Below, piece after piece: positions 27,721-37,275 of a stretch of 64,000 nucleotides of DNA. Position numbers and translations under genes: made by a program. The notes under the pieces are model-generated. The model worked only from the letters and a program-made list of their open reading frames with translations. It searched no databases and was not told the DNA's origin. The DNA lies in the NCBI RefSeq assembly GCF_028198165.1, contig NZ_CP116339.1, positions 2,983,001 to 3,047,000 of the forward strand, read 5' to 3'. The stretch's first letter is position 1. The number at the start of each line of letters is the position of its first letter. The stretch is from Pseudoxanthomonas sp. JBR18 (GTDB taxonomy: Bacteria; Pseudomonadota; Gammaproteobacteria; Xanthomonadales; Xanthomonadaceae).

Positions 27721-29126
27721 GTAGCGCCGATCACAGCCCCGTGCACAGCCACGCCAAACATGCCGACGTGACGCTTGCCGAGTACTGGCACGCCATCGTG
27801 TCTCGACGCTGGCTCATTGCCGGGATCACGATCCTGGTGGCCGCCGCCGTCCTGGTCGGGACCCTGCTCACCACGCCGCAATACCGGGCGACCACGACGT
27901 TGCAGATCAATCGCGATGCGATGAACGTGGTCAACATCGAAAACCTGATGCCCGCGGAGTCGCCGATGGATCGCGACTTCTACGAGACGCAGTACGAACT
28001 GCTTCGTAGTCGCACGCTGGCCCAGGAAGTGATCCGCAAGACCCATCTGGCGGATCACCCGGCCTACAAGGACATCGCCCAGAAGGCGGCGGAAAACGCC
28101 GCGGCGGGCGCGGAGGGTGACCAGGCTTCAGTCCAGAAGCGGCAGCAGGAGGCCGTCGAGCGCGCACTGACTGCCGATGTGCTGGCCGGGTTGGAGGTGG
28201 AGCCGGTTCGCAACTCGCGTCTGGCCAAGGTGCACTTCAGTTCGCCCGACCCGGCCCTGTCCGCGCAGGTCGCCAACGCGTATGCCAGTACCTTCATTGC
28301 GGACAATCTGCAGCGGCAGTTGGATGCGTCGACCTTCGCGGTCAAGTACCTGTCAGAGCGTCTTGACCAGCTTCGCGGCAAGGTGGAAGAGTCTGAGCGC
28401 GCACTGGTTGATTACTCGGGTGATCAGCAGATCGTGTCGGTGGGCGACGACCAGCCTTCGCTGCCAGCGCAGAACCTGAGCGGACTCAATGGCATGCTGG
28501 CCGCATCCCAGACCGCGAAGATCCAGGCCGAAGCCGCCTGGAACGAGGCGCGGGGCGGCAATGGGCTGAATCTACCCCAGGTGGTCTCCAGTCCGCTGAT
28601 CCAGCGTCTGCGCGAAGCGCAGGTGGACATGGAAAGCGAGTACAACCAGAAGCTGGCGACCTACAAGCCGGACTATCCGGAAATGATGCGCCTCAAGGGA
28701 CGCATCGAAGCCGGGCGCCGCCAGATTCAGCAAGAGATCGGCGTCATCCGGGCGTCTTTGAAGTCGCAATATGATGCAGCGGCGCAGCAGGAACAGTTGA
28801 CCGAACAGCAGATCAATTCGCTCAAGCACGATCAGCTGGACCTGCAGGAGCGAAGCATCCGTTACAACATGCTCAAGCGGGACGTGGACACCAATCGCCA
28901 GATCTACGACGCGCTGTTGCAGCGCTTCAAGGAAATTGGCGTGGCGGGGAATGTCGGGGCCAACAATATCTCGGTCATCGATCCGGCCGAGATCCCGGGA
29001 TCCCCGTACTCGCCCCGTCTGCCAGTCAATCTCGCACTGGGCATTGTGTTTGGCTTCTTCCTTGGATTGGTCATTGCATTGGTATTGCATTTGGTCAGCT
29101 CGATGAGGCGTGCGTCCCGGGGGTAG
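27717..29126 (+). CDS. gumC: GumC, polysaccharide co-polymerase / chain-length protein
   Basis: A 469-aa inner-membrane protein with a Wzz-type N-terminus (VTLAEYWHAIVSRRWLIAGI, TM1 about 30-50) and a second TM at the C-terminus (LALGIVFGFFLGLVIALVLH, about 440-462). Between them lies a long periplasmic coiled-coil region with YKPDYPEMMRLKGRIEAGRR and the GNVRANNIS-like GNVGANNISVIDPAEIPGSP. No tyrosine-kinase domain follows, consistent with GumC. It connects polymerase GumE to GumB. Confidence 0.95.
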   Translation: MSSADHSPVHSHAKHADVTLAEYWHAIVSRRWLIAGITILVAAAVLVGTLLTTPQYRATTTLQINRDAMNVVNIENLMPAESPMDRDFYETQYELLRSRTLAQEVIRKTHLADHPAYKDIAQKAAENAAAGAEGDQASVQKRQQEAVERALTADVLAGLEVEPVRNSRLAKVHFSSPDPALSAQVANAYASTFIADNLQRQLDASTFAVKYLSERLDQLRGKVEESERALVDYSGDQQIVSVGDDQPSLPAQNLSGLNGMLAASQTAKIQAEAAWNEARGGNGLNLPQVVSSPLIQRLREAQVDMESEYNQKLATYKPDYPEMMRLKGRIEAGRRQIQQEIGVIRASLKSQYDAAAQQEQLTEQQINSLKHDQLDLQERSIRYNMLKRDVDTNRQIYDALLQRFKEIGVAGNVGANNISVIDPAEIPGSPYSPRLPVNLALGIVFGFFLGLVIALVLHLVSSMRRASRG

Positions 29127-29424
29127 GTGCAACGGATTCACGCTGCCGACCTCAGCGTGAATCCTTCACCACGAACGTGCACCACTACACAGAATGCTGA
29201 CGTCTTTCATGAGAGTGTTGCGTCGCACCACGCTCCAACTGTGCGACTATTGCCGTGCGGTAGATGGCACAGCACTCTCGAGTGGTACTTAAAAGGTACC
29301 GTCAACGGCCAAGGGGCAGGTGGATTCACGCACCTGCAGCGGCCGGAGGCGGGCGATTTCGACGTCTTGTATCGGTATTGGCGATCCCCCGCGCCGTGCC
29401 GGAATTGGATAAACGGAGAACGCC

Positions 29425-30885
29425 ATGCTCTTGGCTGATTTGAGCGGCGGTGCTTACACCACCTCGTCGCCGCGCTTGCTTACGAAGTACTCTGCAGCAG
29501 CTGACGTGGTGCTGCGGGTCTCTGACATCCTGGTCGTCATCGCGGCGGCCCTGGTTGCCTATCGCCTGCGATTCGACACCTGGCTGCCGGCGGCAGGCTA
29601 CAGAATGGTGATTGGAACCACGCTGCTGTATGCAGTGATCTGTTTCAGTGCCTTCCCGCTGTACCGCAGTTGGCGCGGCCGTGGGCTGGGGCGCGAGATC
29701 CTGGTTCTGGGGATGGCATGGACGGGCGTGTTTGCGCTCTTCGCCGTGCATGCCCTGATCGTCCAAATGGGGCAGTTCGTCTCCCGCGCCTGGGTCGGCA
29801 CCTGGTATCTCACCGGGTTTGTGGCACTGGTCCTCTCCCGGACAGCGCTCCGCAACGGCCTCAATGTGCTGCGAAGCAATGGCATGGACGTGCAGCGCGT
29901 CGTGGTCATTGGCTTGCGTACCCCTGTCTTCCGTCTGCAGAAATATCTGGCCCGAAACAACTGGGTCGGTCTGCAGATGGTGGGTTACTTCCAGAGCCGT
30001 TACGACATGGTGCCCAGCGCGGCGTCCAGCCAGCTTCCGTGTCTGGGCATCTCCGCCCCAGAGGAGCTTGAGCGGTACCTGCAGCAGAACACCATCGAGC
30101 AGGTATGGATTTCCATGCCGCTTGGCGATCGCGACCGGATCAAGGCGTTGCTCCAGGTGCTCGACCGGTTCCCGATCACGGTCAAGCTCGTGCCCGACCT
30201 GTTCGACTTCGGCATGCTGAACCAGCAGGGCGAGCAGATCGGCAACGTGCCGGTGATCAATCTGCGCCAGGGCGGCGTCGATCGCGACAACTATTTCGTC
30301 GTGGCCAAGTCGCTGCAGGACAAGTTTGTCGCCATCGCCGCGCTCGCGGTGCTGTGGCCCCTGCTGCTCGCGATCGCCATTGGCGTGAAGCTGAGCTCCC
30401 CCGGCCCGGTGTTCTTCCGCCAGAAGCGCAACGGCCTTGGCGGCCGCGAGTTCTACATGCTCAAGTTCCGCTCGATGTACGTGCAGCAGGAAGGGGCGGT
30501 CGAAGTGAAGCAGGCCACCAAGGGCGATGCACGCATCACCCGTTTCGGTGGGTTCTTGCGGCGTACCAGCCTTGACGAGCTTCCGCAGATCTTCAACGTG
30601 CTTGGCGGCAGCATGTCCATCGTGGGGCCGCGCCCGCATGCGGCGCAGCACAACACCCACTACGAGAAGCTCATCAATCACTACATGCAACGCCACTACG
30701 TCAAGCCCGGCATCACCGGCTGGGCGCAGGTAAATGGCTTCCGTGGCGAGACGCCTGAGCTTCGGACCATGAAGAAGCGTGTGCAGTACGACCTTGATTA
30801 CATCCGCCGCTGGTCGTTGTGGCTGGACTGCAAGATCATCGTGCTGACGGCGTTCCGCGTGCTTGGCCAGAAGACCGCGTACTGA
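29425..30885 (+). CDS. gumD: GumD, undecaprenyl-phosphate glucose-1-phosphate transferase
   Basis: Initiating enzyme: transfers Glc-1-P from UDP-Glc to undecaprenyl phosphate. The product is 486 aa with four N-terminal TM helices, a CoA-binding-like middle domain (VVVIGLRTPVFRLQKYL), one further TM (VAIAALAVLWPLLLAIAIGV) and the bacterial sugar-transferase domain with SSPGPVFFRQKRNGLGGREF, RRTSLDELPQIFNVLGGSMS and RHYVKPGITGWAQVNGFRGE. It is preceded by a 298-bp gap after gumC (29127-29424) that holds a small inverted repeat GGTAC-N7-GTACC at 29284 but no gene and no promoter I can defend. Confidence 0.96.
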   Translation: MLLADLSGGAYTTSSPRLLTKYSAAADVVLRVSDILVVIAAALVAYRLRFDTWLPAAGYRMVIGTTLLYAVICFSAFPLYRSWRGRGLGREILVLGMAWTGVFALFAVHALIVQMGQFVSRAWVGTWYLTGFVALVLSRTALRNGLNVLRSNGMDVQRVVVIGLRTPVFRLQKYLARNNWVGLQMVGYFQSRYDMVPSAASSQLPCLGISAPEELERYLQQNTIEQVWISMPLGDRDRIKALLQVLDRFPITVKLVPDLFDFGMLNQQGEQIGNVPVINLRQGGVDRDNYFVVAKSLQDKFVAIAALAVLWPLLLAIAIGVKLSSPGPVFFRQKRNGLGGREFYMLKFRSMYVQQEGAVEVKQATKGDARITRFGGFLRRTSLDELPQIFNVLGGSMSIVGPRPHAAQHNTHYEKLINHYMQRHYVKPGITGWAQVNGFRGETPELRTMKKRVQYDLDYIRRWSLWLDCKIIVLTAFRVLGQKTAY

Positions 30886-30889
30886 CCCC

Positions 30890-32209
30890 ATGGCTGCTGT
30901 ACCTCATCACGTGGTCTCCGGGCCTGGCCCGGAAGCCCGCGCGGTCGCGCATCCGCTGCGGGATCTTTTCATCGAGTTGCTGTTGCTGTTCTCGGTCGGT
31001 TACAACTTCGTTCTCGCGATTGTGAATGCGCAACTGGTCTCGATTTCGCCAGCGATGACCTACGCGGCGGAGTTTCTGATCTACGCCAGTTGTTTCGGTA
31101 TCGGCATCTGGACCATGGAGCGCCAAAAGATCGTGGCGATCCTGTCCGGGATTGGCTTGGTCGCCGCGGTCATGCTGTTTCGCTACCTGATGGAATGGCA
31201 TGTCGATGCCAAGTTCATCCGCGATGCCCTGATCCCGTTTGCGTTCCTCGTGCTCGGCACCAGCTACGGCGGCTCGTTGCCGCGTCTGTTCCTGCGCATG
31301 GCGATCATCGTCAGTCTGATTGGCGCGGTGGAGCTGACGGCCCCCGATCTTTATGGCAACGTCGTCAACCCCAAGAGCTACTACGTGAACACGCGTGGCG
31401 CGGATGCGAGCGGCTTCTGGAACCAGGACAGTAATCTGTTCGTCAGCGCGACGCGCCCTGGCGAGCGCAACTTCCTGCCGGGCAGCGATTTGCCGCGTGC
31501 TTCCTCGATCTTTGTCGAGCCGGTGACAACCGGTAACTTCATCGTGTTCTTCTGCGCGATCGTGCTGGTGTTCTGGAGATCCTATCGGCCTGCTCAGCTC
31601 GCGCTTTGCGGTCTGCTGCTGCTGTTTCTTGTCGTTGCCTCAGATGGGCGGCTGGCGGCCGGAACCAGCATTCTCCTGTTGATGGGGGCGCCTTTGCTTC
31701 GTCGGATGGATCAACGCCTCTCGTTTCTGATCATGCCCCTGACCGTCCTGGGGGCGATGCTGCTGGTGTGGATCACACGGGTGTCCGCCTACGAGGACAC
31801 CACGCTGGGGCGCATCTATCTGACCGTGCATGCCTTGCGAGAGATGCCGGCCGAGGCGTGGCTTGGCCTCAACTTCGACGTGCCTTACACGTATTTCGAC
31901 AGTGGCATTGCGTATTTCGTTGCGTCGCAGTCGATCATGGTCGTGGGAGCTTTTCTGCTGGCTTTTGCATTTGGCCTGGAAATGCCCACGCAGGACGGCC
32001 AGGCGTTCAAGAACTTCTTCATGCTGGCGTTCTCGACCAGTCTCCTTGTCTCCAATAGCCTGTTTTCCGTCAAGTCCGCCGCATTGTGGTGGTTCGTATG
32101 CGGCGCGATGTGGCAGTTGCGCGATGTGCCTTGGGTCGCTGGCGCGGCGGGGCCGTTCGGAAAGCGAGTGCGCTCTTCTCGCAGCGCCGCGGATGGGGTT
32201 GTTTCGTGA
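30890..32209 (+). CDS. gumE: GumE-like polysaccharide polymerase (Wzy type)
   Basis: A 439-aa protein with about ten to twelve hydrophobic segments and a large central hydrophilic loop (about residues 155-205, including YYVNTRGADASGFWNQDSN and RASSIFVEPVTTGNFI) as in Wzy/O-antigen-ligase-type polymerases. Its position directly after gumD and before gumH is that of gumE in Xanthomonas. The ATG at 30890 was chosen, 4 bp after the gumD stop; an upstream in-frame start would overlap gumD. It polymerises lipid-linked pentasaccharide units in the periplasm. The function is inferred from position and topology. Confidence 0.85.
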   Translation: MAAVPHHVVSGPGPEARAVAHPLRDLFIELLLLFSVGYNFVLAIVNAQLVSISPAMTYAAEFLIYASCFGIGIWTMERQKIVAILSGIGLVAAVMLFRYLMEWHVDAKFIRDALIPFAFLVLGTSYGGSLPRLFLRMAIIVSLIGAVELTAPDLYGNVVNPKSYYVNTRGADASGFWNQDSNLFVSATRPGERNFLPGSDLPRASSIFVEPVTTGNFIVFFCAIVLVFWRSYRPAQLALCGLLLLFLVVASDGRLAAGTSILLLMGAPLLRRMDQRLSFLIMPLTVLGAMLLVWITRVSAYEDTTLGRIYLTVHALREMPAEAWLGLNFDVPYTYFDSGIAYFVASQSIMVVGAFLLAFAFGLEMPTQDGQAFKNFFMLAFSTSLLVSNSLFSVKSAALWWFVCGAMWQLRDVPWVAGAAGPFGKRVRSSRSAADGVVS

Positions 32210-33336
32210 AAGTTGTGCATGTCGTGCGGCAGTTCCATCCATCGGTTGGAGGGATGGAGGACGTGGTCCTCAACGTGGCCAAGCATCATCGTGAGGCGAG
32301 CGGCGATGCGGTTGAAGTGGTGACACTCGATCGTGTGTTCAGTCAGCCCGAGCTCGCGCTGCCTGCGGAAGAGGTTCATCGCGATATTCCAGTCAAGCGT
32401 CTGTCCTGGTCTGGATCCAGCCGCTATCCCATTACGCGTGGTGTGCTTCAGGCGATCAAGTCGGCGGACGTCGTCCATGTCCATGGCATCGACTTCTTCT
32501 ACGACTACCTTGCGGCCACCCGGTTGGTACATCGCAAGCCGCTGTTGGTTTCAACGCACGGTGGCTTTTTCCATACCGCCTATGCGTCAAGGTTGAAACA
32601 GCTCTGGTTCGGAAGCATCACGCGGGCTTCGGCACGTGCCTATCAGCGTGTGATCGCGACGAGCGAGAACGATGGGGCGGTCTTTTCCAAGGTTGTCGCG
32701 CCCGAGCGCCTGCGGGTGATCGAAAACGGTGTCGATGTCACCAAGTTTTCCGGTCGCGGCAGCGGCCAGAACGGGCGGACGTTGATCTATTTTGGTCGTT
32801 GGTCCGTCAACAAGGGGCTGATCGACACGCTGGACCTGTTCGGCGCACTGCGTTCGCGCAACCCGGAATGGCGCTTGATCATTGCAGGTCGTGAGTACGA
32901 TCTGACGCGCGCGGACCTTGAGCGCGAGATCGGCGCGCGGGGCCTGAAGGACCATGTCGATATTGCTGTCTCCCCGTCAGAGGACGAATTGGGACGGCTC
33001 ATCGAACAGGCACAGTACTTCGTGTGTCTTTCCCGTCATGAAGGGTTTGGAATCGCGCCCGTCGAAGCCATGAGCGCCGGCTTGATTCCGATCCTGAGTT
33101 CGATCCCGCCCTTTGTTCGGCTTGTCGACGAGTCTGGATTGGGTGTGATCGTAAACCCTTCAGACGCGGGCACCAGCGCAGATGTCGTGCAGGCCTACGT
33201 CGGGATCGATGATGAAACCTTCATTCGCCGCCGCCAGGACGCCATGCAATATGTGCAGCGGTACGACTGGCAACATGTGGTCGGACGCTACGTCGACGAG
33301 TACCACGCGGCGCTTGGCGCGGGAGGCCGGGCTTGA
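32206..33336 (+). CDS. gumH: GumH, GDP-mannose:cellobiosyl-PP-lipid alpha-1,3-mannosyltransferase
   Basis: A GT4 enzyme adding the inner mannose to the cellobiose backbone unit. The product is 376 aa starting at GTG 32206, overlapping the gumE stop (GTGA). The sequence begins VKVVHVVRQFHPSVGGMED, which is the GumH N-terminus as I know it. It then contains ADVVHVHGIDFFYDYLA, VSTHGGFFHTAYASRLKQLW, LIYFGRWSVNKGLIDTL and the GT4 acceptor/donor motif RHEGFGIAPVEAMSAGLIPI. gumF and gumG, which in Xanthomonas separate gumE from gumH, are absent. Confidence 0.95.
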   Translation: MKVVHVVRQFHPSVGGMEDVVLNVAKHHREASGDAVEVVTLDRVFSQPELALPAEEVHRDIPVKRLSWSGSSRYPITRGVLQAIKSADVVHVHGIDFFYDYLAATRLVHRKPLLVSTHGGFFHTAYASRLKQLWFGSITRASARAYQRVIATSENDGAVFSKVVAPERLRVIENGVDVTKFSGRGSGQNGRTLIYFGRWSVNKGLIDTLDLFGALRSRNPEWRLIIAGREYDLTRADLEREIGARGLKDHVDIAVSPSEDELGRLIEQAQYFVCLSRHEGFGIAPVEAMSAGLIPILSSIPPFVRLVDESGLGVIVNPSDAGTSADVVQAYVGIDDETFIRRRQDAMQYVQRYDWQHVVGRYVDEYHAALGAGGRA

Positions 33337-34427
33337 GCGCTGCTGAGGCGAACGTTGGCGTGGGTTTGGGAGCGCGTCCGGTACTCACGGTGCTCCAGCA
33401 GTTCAATGCGCCGACACCCAAGACCAATCCCTATTTGATCCAGCTGTTGCGCGCGCTTGAACCGATGGTGCGGGTCCAATTCTGGTCGCTGCGTCGCGCT
33501 TTGCTGACCCGCTATGACGTCGTCCACCTGCATTGGCCTGAATATACGATGCGCCATTCCAGTGCGTTGGGGCGCCTGCTCAGGCAGGCGGCGGTCGCAC
33601 TGTTGTTGTTGCGCTGGACGTTGATGCGCACGCCAGTGGTGAGGACGCTGCACAACCTGGAGCCCCATGAGCGTGGTGGGATCATCGAATCGGTGCTGCT
33701 CAGGTGGATGGATCGCCTTGTGGTGCGCTGGATCCGGATTAATGCAACGACTGAGGCGCGCCTGCCCGCGACCGACACGGTGCTCCACGGCCATTACCGG
33801 GACTGGTTTGGTGCGCAGTCGCTTCGCCCGGTGCCGGGAAGGTTGCTTCATTTCGGCCTGATTCGTCCCTACAAGGGGGTCGAGGTGCTGCTTGATGTCA
33901 TGGCAGGACTCGCCGACCGGGGGCTCGCCCTGCGGATCGTGGGAAATCCTTCCGACGCGGCGATGCGCGAGTTGGTGGAACGCAAGTGTGATGCGGATGC
34001 CAGGGTGAGCGCCCTGCTGCAGTATGTCGACGATGCCACCCTGGCGCGGGAAGTCGCTGAAGCGGAATTAGTGGTCCTGCCCTATCGAGAGATGCACAAT
34101 TCCGGCACGCTGCTACTTGCGTTGTCGCTGTCGCGGCCCGTCCTCGTGCCGCGCACGGGCAACAATGAGGCGGTTTCGGCGGAAGTTGGCGAAGGTTGGG
34201 TCTTGATGTACGACGGTGAGCTGAGCCCGGAAGTGGTTGAAGAAGGACTGCGCCGCGCGCGCGCATTGGGTGGTGGCGGAAGCCGGCCCGACCTGTCCCG
34301 CCGTGAGTGGCTACGCGCGGGGCAACAACACTATCGGACGTATGCTGCTGCAATCCGCGCACGCCGTGCACGCGGTCGCAACAGCGGCATGGAACGCCGG
34401 CGCGTCATTGCAAGCAAGGGGCGTTGA
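33333..34427 (+). CDS. gumI: GumI, beta-1,4-mannosyltransferase (GT94 type)
   Basis: Adds the terminal mannose to the GlcA of the lipid-linked tetrasaccharide. The product is 364 aa. The start is TTG 33333, overlapping the gumH stop and preceded by GGGAGG. Recognisable blocks are TNPYLIQLLRAL, LTRYDVVHLHWPEY, TPVVRTLHNLEPHERGG, WIRINATTEARLPATDTVLH, GRLLHFGLIRPYKGVEVLLD and VVLPYREMHNSGTLLLALSL. These match my memory of Xanthomonas GumI. The position between gumH and gumJ agrees. Confidence 0.9.
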   Translation: MSAAEANVGVGLGARPVLTVLQQFNAPTPKTNPYLIQLLRALEPMVRVQFWSLRRALLTRYDVVHLHWPEYTMRHSSALGRLLRQAAVALLLLRWTLMRTPVVRTLHNLEPHERGGIIESVLLRWMDRLVVRWIRINATTEARLPATDTVLHGHYRDWFGAQSLRPVPGRLLHFGLIRPYKGVEVLLDVMAGLADRGLALRIVGNPSDAAMRELVERKCDADARVSALLQYVDDATLAREVAEAELVVLPYREMHNSGTLLLALSLSRPVLVPRTGNNEAVSAEVGEGWVLMYDGELSPEVVEEGLRRARALGGGGSRPDLSRREWLRAGQQHYRTYAAAIRARRARGRNSGMERRRVIASKGR

Positions 34428-34431
34428 GGCC

Positions 34432-35919
34432 ATGTCAGCGACGGCGCAAGACGGGCCTCCGGGATCGACCTCGGGGCTAGGCTCCCGGGCGGCTGCTGGT
34501 GCGGCCAAGACCATGTTGGGGCAGGGTGCTCGCATGGTGGTGCAGTTTGGCGGGATCATCTTGCTGGCCCGCCTCCTGAGTCCGGAAGACTACGGTTTGA
34601 TGGCGATGGTGACCGCCCTGGTCGGGATCTGCGAGATCTTGCGGGATTTCGGTCTGTCCTCGGCGGCCATCCAGGCCAAATCCCTTTCCAAGGAGCAGCG
34701 CGACAACCTGTTCTGGCTCAACAGCGGGATCGGGCTGATCCTGGGTCTGACGGTGTTTGCCGGCGCGGGCGCGATTTCGCGCTTCTATCACGAGCCACGC
34801 CTGATCGCCGTCGCACAGGTCATGTCGGTGACCTTCCTGCTCAGCGGGATGAACACCCAGTATCGGGCCCACTTGAGTCGTGGCCTGCAGTTCGGTCGTC
34901 TGGCCATGAGCGATGTCGGCGGCCAGAGTCTGGGCCTGATCGCCGGCGTGTGTGCCGCGCTCTACGGCTTGGGGTATTGGGCACTGGTCATCCAGCAGGT
35001 CGTGGGTGCGTTCATCGGGCTGTTGGTCTCCGCCATTGCGTCCAGGTGGCTTCCGGGGCGGCCGCATCGTGGCGTGCCCATGCGCAGCTTTCTCACATTC
35101 GGCGGCCACCTGATGGCGGCGCAGATGCTGGGCTATGTCAGCCAGAACATCGGGCAGGTCGTGATCGGCTATCGCATCGGTGCCGAGGCACTTGGCCTGT
35201 ACAACCGCGCGTTCCAGTTGCTGATGATGCCGTTGAATCAGATCAACGCTCCGGCGACGACCGTCGCGCTGCCCGTGCTTTCCAAACTTCAGGACGAGCC
35301 GTCGCGCTATGCGGCATTTCTGCTGCGTGGGCAGACGGTGATGATCCATGTGATCGTCGCCATTTTCTCCTTTGCCTGCGCTCAGGCCTCGCCGCTGATC
35401 ATTCTGTTCCTTGGCCAGAAGTGGCAGCCCGCTGTCCCCATCTTCCAGATCCTGACCCTTGGGGGAATCTTCCAGGTGGTGGCCTATGCGGCCTACTGGG
35501 TGTTCTTGTCGCTGGGGCTCACGCGCGAGCAGCTGACCTACTCGGTGCTGGTCCGGGTGCTGACCATCTGCTGCATTTTCGCAGGCGTGCACTGGGGTGC
35601 ATTGGGCGTCGCCGTGGGCTACTCCACGGGTTTGGCATTGACATGGCCAATCTCGGTGATCTGGGTCACACGCGCCGGCAAGGCGCCCGGCATGGCGATG
35701 TTCAACAACGGACTGCGCGCCATCATTGGCTACGGTGTCTGCGCCGTCGCGTCCTGGTCCGCTTCCCATCATTTCGCCAATACGCCGGTCATGGAACTGG
35801 TTGTCGGCCTGCCGACGATCATGCTGGCCTTTGGCGTGGTCTGCCTGGTGTGGCCGGCCTTCCGCCGCGACGTCATGACCATCCTGAATAGCCGGGATCT
35901 TCTCCGTCGTCGCAAGTGA
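34432..35919 (+). CDS. gumJ: GumJ, lipid-linked oligosaccharide flippase (Wzx)
   Basis: A 495-aa MATE/MVF-type flippase with about twelve to fourteen hydrophobic segments. The N-terminal pattern FGGIILLARLLSPEDYGLMA and RDFGLSSAAIQAKSLSKEQR is typical of the Wzx/Polysacc_synt group. It also has YVSQNIGQVVIGYRIGAEAL and GLYNRAFQLLMMPLNQINAP. It moves the pentasaccharide-PP-lipid across the inner membrane. The ATG at 34432 starts 4 bp after the gumI stop; the longer open frame overlaps gumI. A 120-bp non-coding gap follows before the extra pyruvyltransferase-family gene. Confidence 0.93.
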   Translation: MSATAQDGPPGSTSGLGSRAAAGAAKTMLGQGARMVVQFGGIILLARLLSPEDYGLMAMVTALVGICEILRDFGLSSAAIQAKSLSKEQRDNLFWLNSGIGLILGLTVFAGAGAISRFYHEPRLIAVAQVMSVTFLLSGMNTQYRAHLSRGLQFGRLAMSDVGGQSLGLIAGVCAALYGLGYWALVIQQVVGAFIGLLVSAIASRWLPGRPHRGVPMRSFLTFGGHLMAAQMLGYVSQNIGQVVIGYRIGAEALGLYNRAFQLLMMPLNQINAPATTVALPVLSKLQDEPSRYAAFLLRGQTVMIHVIVAIFSFACAQASPLIILFLGQKWQPAVPIFQILTLGGIFQVVAYAAYWVFLSLGLTREQLTYSVLVRVLTICCIFAGVHWGALGVAVGYSTGLALTWPISVIWVTRAGKAPGMAMFNNGLRAIIGYGVCAVASWSASHHFANTPVMELVVGLPTIMLAFGVVCLVWPAFRRDVMTILNSRDLLRRRK

Positions 35920-35955
35920 TTCAAGCGGCCCGGTTGCCGCCCCTTAAGCTCTGCT

Positions 35956-35971
35956 CGTTCGATTTCGAACG
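35956..35971. repeat. CGTTCGA-TT-TCGAACG inverted repeat in the gumJ-pyruvyltransferase gap
   Basis: A 16-bp dyad with two 7-bp perfect arms and a 2-bp centre, in the only substantial non-coding gap of the gumE-gumK stretch. It could be an operator, a small hairpin or a scar of gene insertion. No T tract follows. Confidence 0.5.
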
Positions 35972-36039
35972 TCTCACCAGCTGCCACGCGAACCGTTACC
36001 CGGATGCTGCGCGTGCATCCCCCGAACTGGAGACGTGTC

Positions 36040-37275
36040 TTGAACCAGAACAACAGCAAGCGCTTCGGCTATTACGCGGAGCGACTCTTCTCGCGTGGTC
36101 GTCATCCCGGCTTCCTGCGGCGCGCCGGTCGTGCAATGTTCCGCTGGGTGGCGCCCCGCCAAGGCACCGGTCCGCATGTACTGCTGGCCCCGCCTGGTGG
36201 TGGCAACATCGGCGACCAAGCCATGATGAATGCGTACCTGGAAAATGTCGCCGGCCCGGTGGTGATGGTGGTCAGGCGTGGCGACGCCGCTGTCCAGCAG
36301 CCGATCGCTGGCGAACGTGTGGACTGCATCGAGTTGGAGCATCTGGTGTATGGGGGCGGCTTGCTGCATTTGCGCGACGTGGTGCGCTTCGCGCAAGTGC
36401 TCCGCGGTGCCAGGTCACTGTCCATCATCGGCGCGGACATCATGGACGTTGCCTACAACGCCATGGCCTCGGTGCATCGCGCCAATCTCGCGTCCTGGTC
36501 GGCGGCTGCTGGGATTGACACGCGGGTCCTTGGCTTCAGCTGGAACGGCGCGCCGCATCCACTCGCATCGGTAGCCCTGCGCGAAGCGTCGCGCAATGGC
36601 GTGCGACTGTTTCTGCGGGATCCGATTTCCGCGTCGCGTGCGCGTGAAGCCGGGCTGGAAAACGTCCAGGACGTAATGGATACGGTATTTGCCGCATCCA
36701 GACAGGAGGAAGGGAAAACCTTGCGCCGTATTCAGGCTTTCGCCCAAGGTGGCGCCTACGCGCTGGTCAACGCCAGCGCGCTCGTGGCCGCTGGCGTCGA
36801 TCAATGTGATGAATATGAAGCCGTCGTCCGTACGCTGCTTGATCGGGGGCTGCGGGTGGTCCTGCTTCCCCACGTTTCCCGTCCAAGCGGCGATGACAAG
36901 CGTGAACTGGAAGCGCTGCACGCACGCGTGACGGATCCTGGTGTGATGCGCGTCAACGAACTGCTGACGCCGGAGCAAGTACGCTGCATCGCACAACACG
37001 CGCGCTTGGTCATCACCGGACGCATGCATCTGGCCATCCTCTCGCTGTCAGGCGGTACGCCCGCAATCACTTTGGCTACACAGGGCAAAGTGGAAGGTCT
37101 CATGCAGATGTTCGGGACAGAAGAGCTCTGCATCGCGCCGAAGGCCGGATTCGGCGCGCGTGTCGTATCGCTCGTGCGTAAGCTGTTGGATGATCAGGGC
37201 CGTACCGAGCAACAGATCGTTTCACGCCTCCCCCACGTGTCACTCCTCTCCAGGAGGAATTATGTCGGTCTCTGA
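36040..37275 (+). CDS. Polysaccharide pyruvyl transferase family protein (WcaK/AmsJ/CsaB type), additional to GumL
   Basis: A 411-aa protein. The PS_pyruv_trans signature [19 protein letters not shown] (about residues 50-70) is followed by [14 protein letters not shown], a receiver of the second half [20 protein letters not shown], a late [20 protein letters not shown], and the family's final [23 protein letters not shown] 36040 is taken as start because GGAG lies 7 nt upstream; ATG 36004 is possible but has no ribosome-binding site. It is not GumL (present separately at 38544) and has no equivalent in the Xanthomonas gum order I know. Its role may be a second ketal-pyruvate decoration. It overlaps gumK by 14 bp. 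Confidence 0.85.
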   Translation: MNQNNSKRFGYYAERLFSRGRHPGFLRRAGRAMFRWVAPRQGTGPHVLLAPPGGGNIGDQAMMNAYLENVAGPVVMVVRRGDAAVQQPIAGERVDCIELEHLVYGGGLLHLRDVVRFAQVLRGARSLSIIGADIMDVAYNAMASVHRANLASWSAAAGIDTRVLGFSWNGAPHPLASVALREASRNGVRLFLRDPISASRAREAGLENVQDVMDTVFAASRQEEGKTLRRIQAFAQGGAYALVNASALVAAGVDQCDEYEAVVRTLLDRGLRVVLLPHVSRPSGDDKRELEALHARVTDPGVMRVNELLTPEQVRCIAQHARLVITGRMHLAILSLSGGTPAITLATQGKVEGLMQMFGTEELCIAPKAGFGARVVSLVRKLLDDQGRTEQQIVSRLPHVSLLSRRNYVGL

